DNA of 64,000 bases from Eumeta japonica (lineage: Eukaryota > Arthropoda > Insecta > Lepidoptera > Psychidae), in assembly GCA_005406025.1 (NCBI GenBank), contig BGZK01000006.1:248001-312000 (forward strand). Reading direction: 5' to 3'. The notes below the pieces were generated by a model. It did not search any database and had not been told where the DNA came from. It saw only the letters and a list, made by a program, of their open reading frames with translations. This document shows positions 14,001 through 26,000 of the stretch, in pieces; position 1 is the first letter of the stretch; each line of letters starts with the position of its first letter. Made by a program: the position numbers and the translations under genes.

Positions 14001-17000
14001 TATGTGTGTTGTCATATCCACTTGTGTATTTTTTTTTATTATCGATCAATGTACTCACCCTGCAACGACACACCCACACAAGCGGAACACTCCCAAAAAA
14101 AAATAAAACTCACAACTCGACACGATCCTTCTACATCGATGCGAAGTAGGAGCATCACGTATACACAACGATCCGAAATCCCACAAAAGCACCCTATACA
14201 AAATCATATTGTCATCTGAACGGCATGCGCCGGTTATATGTATGGTTGCCCCTGCATGCGCCTTAGCTTGAATGCTAATGAGGAGTTATGCCCTTCACAT
14301 TTAAACCCGGAATAGACTAATAAAATTATCTCGTAAGATGAAACTATTGTAATAAAACAATTTATGACTGGGTCATCATTTAAAGCATTTTAAAAGAAAC
14401 CACAAGATCAGTCAGCATTTTTACGAGGATCCACAAATCGTATTAAGAAGATATCATCAGAATATTAGCTTAAATGACAAGAAAGATCGAGAGATGTTTG
14501 GACTCTTGCCGTTGCACGCTAGCTTTCATGCATGGGGTATGATTTGAAAATCGATCATAACTATTTTATCTTCTTTTGAAACATCGACTGAGAGAGCAGG
14601 TAAACTTTTTTATTGCTTTCGAATGCATTGGCTGATTACGAAGTGGGACCCACTCGATAAGTTGTTATGGCTGATACTCGCTTTGTCATATGACGGATTG
14701 CTGGTCGCTTCTCAATGGAAAATCTAACCTTATTAATGTGTTGGTTCGTACGGACGTCAGCAGCAACCGTCCCAACCAGCGCAAGCGTCGCAGCAGCAAT
14801 CGGGTCAGCAGTACCCGAATACACAAACCTTCCATGGCACGCAGCAACCCCCTTATCAGGGGCAAGGCCAGTTCCAAAGTAGTCAGCAGCAATACGGTCA
14901 ATCGCAGCAGTATCAAAATCCACCGCCGAGGAACCATCACGAGCGTGGGCGTCCACCAAATCCTCACCAGGTCAGTAATACATAATGCGTTTTCTATTCG
15001 CTTAATTTTTAATACACACTTACGCCTATTACCTAGAAAGATAGGCAGAGGCCATAGATTTCCATATTTTTTGTGTATACGCGAGAGTACCGTGATATCA
15101 ACACTGGCATGGGCCGCTTGTTAGTTGTCTGTACAAACAAAGCTTTATACCAACGTGAAAATGGTTGAAATAACATTTTCATATACATAAATATTATATT
15201 TAATAACAATAAATCTTACATTACTTGATTTTATAATTTTATTACTTTCTTCCCTGATTGGATTCTATATTGAAATGTGCTTAAATTTTGTACAATTTTC
15301 TGAAAGTATTTAACGCTCGACGAAATATATTCTATTAAATTCGTCAATTTAAAGAGCCCTACATTCGTTATTGAAATGATGATAATAATCTTCCGTTTCT
15401 TGTTGACACTTATCAAACTCACGACGTAAGGGTCAGCAGGGCGCTAATCTCCCTTACGGGCCGCGGGCGGGCGCCCTCGGCGGGGCGCGGGCGCCGGCGG
15501 CCGGCACGAGGGCGGGCGGGTCGCAGCAGGCGCAAAGCCTGCCGCAGACTCAAAGAGGAGCCGGTACTTCGTGGCGCTATTCGACTACGACCCGGCTACC
15601 ATGAGCCCGAACCCAGAGAGCTGTGACGAAGAACTGCCGTTTAGTGAAGGGGATGCTATTAAAGTGAGTTATTTATGATTGTTGAATAAAATTTGTATAA
15701 TATGCAAATGAAAAAAAATACGTTGTTTTTAAAGTCGGTTTACGGACAATAATTTTACGTGATAACATCATAAGAACAAATTGATGAAAAATTGCATACT
15801 TTTATGAATTGAATTGAATTATTATCACTGAATTATCATTATTTTGTATAATACAAAGAAGGAGTTAATTGAAAGTGACAATGTTTTCGATAAATTAACA
15901 TACATTTATTTGCACTCCTTATAATTCAAATATCTTTCACAAGCCGAACGCTTAGGCCGATCGTGCCTATTGTTCCGCGTTCTCGCTCGCACGCTCGGCT
16001 CAGGTGGAACGCGACAATGAGTCATACTTTTTCGTTCGTGCAGTCGGCGTTTATCGATTTATAAGACGTTATCACGTCAAAAAAGGATTGGAACCTGGTT
16101 TTGAAAATTGGTCTCAAACATTGTCTTTAGAATTCAGACAATGCGTAGAGAAGTTATATAATTAGTAGATAAATATTTACGTATTCAGCTAACTGAATAT
16201 TTAGTTACTTCTGAACAAATGCTGTTTTAATTACGCGAGTTATATGTCACTTGTTTTGTCTTAGGTTTGGGGCGATAAAGATGCAGATGGGTTTTATTGG
16301 GGCGAATGTCGAGGTCGGCGCGGTTATGTACCACATAACATGGTGGTAGAAGTGTCGGAGCAGGAGGCGGCGGCGGCGGGAGCGGGAGCGGGCATAGTGG
16401 CGGGGACCAGCGCGGGAACTGCGAAACCACGTGACCGTTGGAACGACGCCTACAACAACCAACCGGTGCGCAGGATGGTCGCGTTGTACGACTACGACCC
16501 GCAAGAATTGAGCCCTAACGTGGATGCCGATGTGAGTATATAGCATTTGTAATAAATTACATTTTTTGCGAATTACATGTTTTTAATTTCTGATCTGTTT
16601 AATTAATTAAAATCATACCCAACTGTTTTTTTCATACAAATTAAATATCTAACATATATAAAAATCATTTCATGTTAAATAGCGATGCAATACGTTGTAT
16701 CAAAACCTATAATGTTTCAGAATATTTGCAATTTTTTAGAATCAATCAATATCCTCCTCTCGCTGGCTATACTAACTTATGTATTTTTTATAGTTTTCTA
16801 AACACAGAACTTACATAGTAGTGGGAGAACTAATATGTCACGATTTTTCTTCCGTTTTAATGGACTTAAATTGTTATTGATAATACCTACCCTTAAATTA
16901 AATGTATTTTAAAATCGGGTCAGATAACGTATATAGACCCATCCTAAATAAATGAATTATGTAAATCGGATTAGTGGAGTGTAGTGATTAAAGCACACAC

Positions 17001-20000
17001 GGACTATAGTGTACACAAACTGACAGACAGACATATAGAGAGACGTTGTTTCATTGCGTTAGATGGCTATATATAGATGTTTCTGAAAGTATATGCTATC
17101 GAATACGAGTTTGCTTCTATAATCTATCATTTGAGTTGTTGCACTGGAATTTTCATTGTGACGATAATTCCGACATGTTGCAGGCGGAACTTAGCTTTCA
17201 GACCGGTCAAATTATCCACGTGTACGGTGACATGGACGACGATGGTTTCTACATGGCGGAAATAGATGGAGTTCGAGGCCTCGTGCCTAGCAATTTCCTG
17301 ACTGAAGCTACTGATCAGTATCCTGGCACAGGACAACAAGGAAATCAAGGTACCAGTTTCACTACACATTGCAATGTTGGGAGGCTTGAGTAGAAAATTG
17401 CCTTACAACAATAATTATTTATAAAAAAATCTCTATTTAGGATTTAAAAAGGCATATCATATAAAATATACACATTTTGTATTCTATTAGAGCTTTATTG
17501 ATGTCGCTATTAAACTGTCAGTACGAGATTTTACAAATTGTTCAAAAGCATCTTTCACCATTTCACTGAAAAATAATGCTGATTGATTGGTGTATAGTGT
17601 GGGCGAAATTATGAGCTGAACGATTTCTAGATTTAGTGATTAGAACCTTAAACCAGTTCGATTTGTATTACATGATCTTTTGTTGACGTTCCATAAATGT
17701 AGTGAAAAATTATTGCTCAATTTTAGCCAGATGACAAAGAGTTGGCTAATCACTGCTGAAAGTTATCCACTGCCTGTATCAGCCACTATCAGTCTATTAA
17801 ATATTAGAAACTTGTTTTATGTCATTTTTAAAGATGTATTATAGCAGAACGTGAATAATAATAAATCTCCATAACAATTTGTGGTTATTGCTTATGTTTC
17901 ACCTGGGTTCAGCCATTATGTTCTTCCTTTCTATTTAACGTGTGAACCTGTGTTTTTTCGCGTGTCAATACTCTTCATAATTCCTTCGTTTTTCTAGTGC
18001 TTTCCTAACGCAATGCAAGCTTTTTTCTGTTTCCATCTGTCTAGACCAGTGAATTCGTTGAGTAACGATTTTTGTGGTTCTTCAATATCACCGATATGAC
18101 GCGAATAGGCTAACTTTACTGATATGTAACCTAAAAAGGTTTTGCCGAATTCATAATGCATAAATTTGTATTGATTTTTATATGTCTTATAATTAACAGT
18201 AATCGAATTGAGTGGTTGATTTTCAATATACGTTATTTCGCATGTCAAAATTTGTCTGTGCTACACAAACTTACGTCACACCGGAGGTTGTATTCAAATA
18301 TAGTTTTCCAATTCCAAAGTTTTCCGGTTCTTTTCGAAATTATGCTTACAAAAGCAACAATTATTCAATTCAAAATTGTTCAACATTGTTATATTTTTAA
18401 TTTAAGCCAATTGGACTTGGCATAGATGATAATTCACCTACTCCGACGAAGCTCGCTTTTCGTGTTCAAATGTATTGCTGTTTCATACAAATTTAATATA
18501 TAACTTCGATCGCACACCCTATTATTATGAAAATTAGTTTTGTTATGTGCGTTGAAGTAGCAGACAATAATCAGATTTAGTTTCGGATCTACATTTTTCA
18601 AAGTGACCGTTGGGAAGGGGGGGGGGGGATAGAGTGCCTATTTGACGCGCCCTAAGAAAAAAATTGTAATTATTTTTTTTTTATTTCATAAAATACAAAC
18701 GTAGCCAATCACTTAGCCTAGACTAGCCTAATTGTGTGAAACACCTATGTACAAATATGATATTTAAATAGTAATTAAATATTTTACAAAAAAAAAATTG
18801 TTATTGTATTCCTCTTGATTGTGCTGAAGATTGTTATTCGTCTTTATTCATACACATTCTTTACTACAGCGTGAAAACAGGCATTATCTTCTCAAAGATT
18901 ATCAAACAAAACAGAATTACACAATAATACAGCAAATTAGAAATAACATAATTATAACCACCCAGTTTTCGCCGCTCGGAACAAATGCATCTTCTCGCCC
19001 TTTCATCATACCCCTACATACGGAGCTGATTAGACCTATTTATAATGACAATTACAACAAAAATAGAATTAAAATGTTAATTAAAGTTTACTGACACCAA
19101 ATAATGTCACTTTTACCTACTTTTACTACTTCAGACATTTATCAATGTTTTTTACCGATTTTTATTTAAACCCTTTATAAATTTAAAAATATTAAACCCT
19201 TTTTAATATTTTTAAATTTTATTTAAAAATATTAAAAAGGGTTTCACTTTCGAGTTTTATAGTTATGTTGGTTTCTAATATTTAAAGTCGAATTGGTCAT
19301 TGATATAAAATGGCAATATCTTACTTCATTTAGTGCGGTGTAATGCACAATAGAGTACTTTACTAATATTTAGAATATTTGTCGATGAATTATGTAAATT
19401 GACTATACGTGATGACTGAAAACGAAATTGATATTAAAATAGGTTCAAAAACAATGACCTATAAGCCATCAGAAATTGTATACAATCTCTTTCTCGAAAA
19501 ACGGAGTTTAACATTATTCTGTATGGCACAGTGGCGGATTTATATTTTTTATGAGTGTAGGCCACATTATTTCCGCCGCCCCATTTACTTCTTAAATAAT
19601 AATTTCCCGAAATGTGCCGCCCCTAGGACGCTGTCGCCCCTAGGCCGCGGCCTGCACGGCCTATTGACAAATCCAGGACTGGTATGGCACTGGTAAACAA
19701 TCGTGTCACTGGATACTAGTTCCTTTTCTGTCTAATCAGCAATATAGAAGAGTCATTACTCGTCTACTTTCATAATTATCAAAACAGCGGTTCTATCTTT
19801 TACCGAAATAAAAAAGCCTTCGTTACTGTATTATATATAAAAAAATAATAACTACTTTATTAAGAACGATGGGGCTAAGTGCTTAAGAGTATAGGCTTTA
19901 AACCAGAGGTAGCGGGTTAGATTCTGACTGAGGATTGATTGCCCAATGAGTTTTCAGCTTAAGTCATAGTAAATCACTCGCTCAAAGATCTTAAGCCGTC

Positions 20001-23000
20001 GGTTCCGTATTTTGTCATCTCATTGGTGACGACGATCGTTAGCAGCCTCCACCTCGCAATGGACAACGTGGAGGGGTTTAAAGTTCGAGTCTGTTATTCT
20101 GGAATAAAAAGATTGTGGGAGGATATGTTTCAACAGAAAAATTGTTTATGCTATGTAGATTTTGATTTTGTAATAACATTATATTATAATTAAATAACAA
20201 ACTGTATAGAAATTAATAATTTAGTACTATGTGACATTAGTCTAAATTTCCACTAACTTATACCTGATCTTACAATAACTAATAACGTTTATTTATAATC
20301 GTCTTCACTTTGACATTTACCTTTAAAGTATTCAGATATGTGTTTCGGTGTCCTATTTCTATGGTTTTAGGTAAGCGACTAGCACCTGTAAACGACTAGA
20401 ATTTGTGGAAAATCCGTCTACAGAAGTGTTTTGACACGTAAGCTGATTACTTTGAACGTTGCAAATCTTATGTGTCTCACTTATACGGTTTTCCTGTATC
20501 TCAATAATTTTGGAGTGACCCTCGTATTGTCGTTGATTGGACGGCGGCACAAGGTGGTACTTTACGGTATTGATGCTGTCCGCATGACGACTACTCTTGA
20601 GTAGTCTAGTCTACTAGACTACTCACGAGCACTATTTATTTATGCGGGTAGTATTAACCGTAATAACATTTTTTTATTTATTTCCTATTGCACTGACGCT
20701 ATGCGGCGATCTATCAAGCTAAATCTGTGTAAGTTAAGGAACGTTTATCTAACAGTTATTTCTTCATCAATAGGTAGGTTATGTTTTTTATTGTCTACAC
20801 AATGGCGTTTATGAGGGGTATGCCAAAGGAATTTGGCATAATGTTCTTTATTCAGTAATTTGACACTGACAAATTATACATCATTATAAATTCGAGATAA
20901 ATTTAAAAATGAATGATATATGAATTCAAATATTTTTTTATTTAAAATGCTTATTTTTGTGAGAATTTGCTTATATCAATAGAAGTCATTCAACGTCTCC
21001 TTTAATATAAAGCCCCCTGAATATTTTGAACTTTTGGTGAGTTTGCTTGTTCACGAGCAACAGTTTTTAATTGGTTTGCTGAGTTTAAAATAGTACGAAG
21101 AATCTTTGAAGGTGAAGTGATGACGTTTCTGCCGCCAACCGCAGTCACTCAACAAAATATTTAAACAGTTGAAAAATTGATCCGAGAGAACCGAAGATTC
21201 ACATATGTAGAGCTTGAGCAAGAAGAGTATTGGATCAGTAGCGATGCAAAGCATTATTCACGATCACCTGTCTTTCCTAAGTGTTGTCCGAGATGGATGT
21301 AGCACAAACTGACCAACGAGCAGAAAAACCACCGGATAGATTGGTGCCGCTTTACGATAGGGGAATTTGATCGAGGCGAGATTAAAACAGCCATGTTTCG
21401 TTATAAACATGGCTGTTTTAATCTTAATCGTGTTTTAATCTTTAAGATGTACGACTGCCACCTCAAAACAAAGCGACAATCAACCGTACGACGCTTTGAA
21501 ATGAACCAACAAAATGTCGCTGTATGCGAAGCACACAAAAACAAATGGTCGCCAGGTTTTTTTTTGTCAGACCGGTCATATTGCTAGTCTGATGCTAGAG
21601 AATCAAAGTAAAAGTTAATTTTGAGTGGTATGTGACAGTTTGTGTCCCAGCAGTATTATCAGCTTGATTTGACAAGCAACCGAAGTCACGAATCCGGCAG
21701 GCACCTTCTTTCTTTGATATCACGACAACGCCATGCCGCACGCGTCCCCTCGAACACTTCTTTTTTATTAAAGAAAATATGTGTCCATTCTACGTCACTC
21801 ACTATAATCTCCTGACTTAACGCCATGCGATTTTTATTTGTTTCCCAAAAGTAAAGAAAAATTGAAAGGCGAGAGATCTGAGAATAAGGAAAATGCTCTG
21901 GCTGCTATAATTTAGAAATTTCTGACGTATCTGAAAAAGAGTGGTCAGAAGTATTTTCAAGTGGTTTAAACGCATGGAAAAGTGTATATTTGCCAAGGGT
22001 AAATACTTTATAAAATAGATAGTTATAATAAATATTACAATTTTTTAATATCTATTTTTTTTGGCATACTCCTCGTATCCAACCCGGAAGTGTCGGTAAT
22101 AAGAACGCGAAGACGTTATATATTACAACTGGACATTTGTCTCGAATTGCCATAGATAAAAAATCGAAGCTATACGAACGCAATGCGGCGTGAAACAAGT
22201 TCCCCTACTTTCCTTATGTTAGGAGACGGTGATCCCCCGGTATAAATAATGGAGTTGGGATTTGGAGCTAACATTCTGTCTCCGATTTCGATTGCCGACG
22301 TAACCTGAATCTTGGGCCTTGGATTTATCCCGGTTTTGTTACGGAGCTAGAAAAAAACTTAGAATGTAAATTAAATGGACAGAATTTAAAACACATTAAT
22401 CCCAGTAAATGGGGTTAACATTGGACAAATTAACATTGCATTCTCTAGATCTCAAAAAAATTACTTATTCAACTATCTCCATATACGCATTCAGACATAA
22501 TTTTTATTGTCTCAAACATTATCACCTTGATCTTGTTGATTTTTATTTTGGTTTTTTTCTTTAAAAATCGTTGATTTTGGTTATAATTTCCTGCAACTTC
22601 TAAGGTAACTAATTCATGAAAATTATTTAGTCGTCACGGTACAACAAGCATTAGACGGGTTACTTAATCTTTGTCCGCATCCACATACTTTCAAAATAAT
22701 TTAGAATGCAACGACTCGTTGCCTACGAACAATTTGAACAGCCATTGTGATGTTACACATCTCTGTGACACCTCTTACTGATATGTCACACTATTCAGCC
22801 GTTTATCTTGTGCAAGCACTGTAGTGTATACAGAGATCGCATTGCGTTTACGTATTCAACTGTCCTGCCATAGACAAATAGTCTTTCATATACAAATTCT
22901 TTCTATTCTATCCTGATTTATAAATCAGTACTGATGTTTGTTTAATGTACGAAAGTATAGGACATCTTTCGACCTTACTCAATTAACAATTTCTCCAAGT

Positions 23001-26000
23001 TGTAGCCCAATGGGTGAAGTTGCTTTTCACATTCCCATGATTTTAGATATTCCGTTTATATACTTCAAATTTCACTTTCAATAAGAACAGATACCAACCC
23101 TGTTAGTTATGATTTTAGTATACAATTCCCCAACATGTTGAGAAGACTTGTACGAGGTGATGACATCTTAGTATCGGTCGTTGGGCGTTTTATGAACATA
23201 TTAAAGAGCAAATTCGACAGGCTTGATACTAAAATTTCACCTTCAATCAGCATTTTAACGATACTTTATTGGACTGTTTTCCTGATTACACTCTTCATTG
23301 CTTTCATAATTTATTCTATAATAATTGTATTGTGTTACTATCTTTTCATACATAAAAAGACTCAACATGTGTTTTTTTTAAATACATTTTCACTTGATTT
23401 TATCTTTCGATGTTTTATTATAGTTTTTTGTTAGTACATGAATTTCCCCAAAATCTTTTGACGTATACGTCTTTTATCTGGTTTTTTACATTCCGGGGTT
23501 GGCTTTTGCGAACAGTACCTGAATCTAGCCATATACGTTTTTCTTTACTTCTCTCACTCTATAATCCCACTGATCGTTATAAAGATGACAATTATCATCA
23601 CTTAACTTTCCGCTTCGTTTACTATAGAGCCATCCATAAATTAGTCACACAAATTTTAAAGTCTTTTGACCGCCTCCACTCTCATTCTTGTCACGGATGT
23701 TCACATTTGTAAAAATTCCTCTCCCCTGGTGTGACGTCATATATTTTTAAATTTTATATTTAGAGGTAATTAAATTAAAAACCCGATTTTTCAATTTTTT
23801 TTTTTATTGTACATTAATATTTAATACAATTAACATAAAGACAAATATTTTAAATATTGGACAAAACAAAAGACAAATTAAAGAACTATAAACTATTAAT
23901 AATGTTAATAAAAAAACCAAAATACAATCATCCTGTGTCCACGGACTTTGGATCCCCTTCTTGATATTGTTTGTCTATGGCATACCAGGCACTTCGTCAT
24001 CACTTCGTTTTCGTTTTGGATGTTAATGTCAGGAATATCCGTTGTGTTAACATCTTTTTCTTCTGACCATGTAGCATCGTCAATATTCATTAAACAAAGG
24101 ATTTCTCTGGCAGGTCTAGTCTCAATTCTTTGAGGACGAATTTTCGCTATAGGTAAAAACTCTTGATGCTTTTTATTTGATTGTTTGTTGGTTAGCGGCT
24201 TTGTATGATGAACAATATAGGCCACATGTGTCTATATATTTCTTTATCGCTAAACAAATATTAATCGTTTGCATGTAAATTTCGCGTTTTATATTTTGGA
24301 TTTTGACACGTGACGTCACAAAGCTTTTGACCCCCCTGCCCCTGGTCACACATTGTCACATTTCGTTGACGAATCAATGTGTGACGTAATTTATGGATGG
24401 CCCCTTATCTTCAATTCGATAAAATCTGTACAACGTTCATCTTTCAATAAATTGAAACTGCGCGATGTAACCGAAACCCTTTTCAGTTTCTGTTACATGC
24501 TCGTTCGCTGAGCTAGTTAAAAAGTTTCTGTTTTAAAAGATTTCTCTTAACCGTAAATATTACGTAGAAGCTACTATTTTTTTCTATTTCCATTGCGCAG
24601 GAGTATCAGGCGCCCAACGGACGAGCGCGGGGCGCGGCCGCGGACAGGGACCCGGCGCGCGCGGGCCCCCGCCCCCGCCCCGCGACAACGTAGCCCCCGC
24701 CCCGCGCATGCAGAACCGCAAGCCAGGTCCGTTTCCACTCTATATGTGTGTAGCGCCATCGGCATCTTCATATCGCTGTTATAGTTACTATCCCTGTTAG
24801 CTGTACGACACGATTAATAAATGATTATAAAACGACACTGATAAACTTAAACGTAAGAAAAAAACTATCGGTAAGTCGGTGCATCACCGAGAGCTTACAC
24901 GATTCTCTGATTACTAAGAGCTTTGAGTGTTTCATGTTTGCACCTTGGACTTGCTATGTGATACTAATGAAAGACGCTAGCTATTGGCTCTGGTTCCCTC
25001 TATCATCTTTCCTGTACACTGACTTGCGATTGCGACGGGACTTGTAAAGCGAGCTCGCTCAACTTTCCATGCGTTCCGTTTTACTTGGCGTCTTGAAGTA
25101 GCTTTGCGTCGTGTTGACCGGGAACCGTTACGTGTACTCAAAGTAAAACGGAATCGGCGACTGATGAAATCGCGAGTCCGGTTGCAATCTACGGAGCACA
25201 AAGACTCTTGGTGTACACTTTGCTGATTAACACTATCTTGGATTACACAGTCACAAACATCGCTCCACTGGATCCCGGTGATCGAATCGAGAACTGTTGT
25301 AAGGCTCTCGTGAACTTCGCCCCCCGCCAGAGGGCGTGTTCTAAAACGAACGATTGAAAGCAGATGTGTATAGTAAAATTTCGACTGCAGTTTTAAAGTT
25401 TTCGTTTTATTATTTCTCTGTCCAACTTACTGTCCTATCCGTTTAGTTGTTATGTCTGTCCCGTCGCCTTGACGAGTTAGATAGAGAGTGCGGGCGGGCT
25501 AGGTGGCACAAATACACGCAACATAGACGCGACCGGCGGTCCGCGCGATGCGCGTGAAGTGTGATCCAAGAGTACGGTGGTTGTCTGTGGTCACTATATA
25601 TGTTGTGTGTATTGTCTGTTTGCTAGATGCCTGCCCTCTTCCCCCTTCTCAGTTAGACCACAACACATGCGCCAGTAATCCAGAACAGGCGAACGCTCAG
25701 GTAAAAGAAAACGTTTATATCGACCCGCAACAGTAATTTGTATACTCAGATATATACTTATACTATGCAAGGATGATTCTAGTTTTTTCTTTGAACTGTC
25801 ACTTCATATCTCTAGATTATTTTCCTCACTTTTATTTTCCTTCATTATTTATCTACATACCGTGTACAACCCGAACCGCCATCGGTTACGCTCAGTGTGT
25901 AGGGCGCGCGCGTTTCACTCTCGGTCGCTCTGTGGCGCGTTCACCTCGACGGCCGTCGTGAACTCGAACGCGATACACCACAACAGAGCGAACACTGGCG

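Larger units (their letters stand above)
17350..24600 (+). other. Large Rbp intron carrying several mobile elements
   Basis: No conserved coding exon was seen. The intron holds a G-tract (18617-18629), a 24-bp foldback (19194-19244), a hAT-type MITE, a SINE-like element, a dead mariner and an inverted-repeat element, each listed separately. The rest is AT-rich single-copy-looking sequence. Confidence 0.7.

Noticed and set aside
18617..18629. Poly-G tract as a structural or regulatory element (also 48356-48370)
   Set aside because: A single G-run gives no further support; length is likely variable and nothing nearby depends on it.
20597..20624. Hairpin GAGTAGTCTAG / CTAGACTACTC as a terminator
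   Set aside because: Eukaryotic transcription does not use such terminators and the 11-bp stem is made of short repeated CTACT units.
23135..23712. Two + strand frames of about 100 codons
   Set aside because: Very Phe/Ile/Tyr-rich, no conserved motif, typical of chance frames in AT-rich sequence.
24593..24784. Overlapping frames on both strands around a GC-rich block taken as independent genes
   Set aside because: The block is Rbp exon 24601-24726; the alternative frames are consequences of its GC content.
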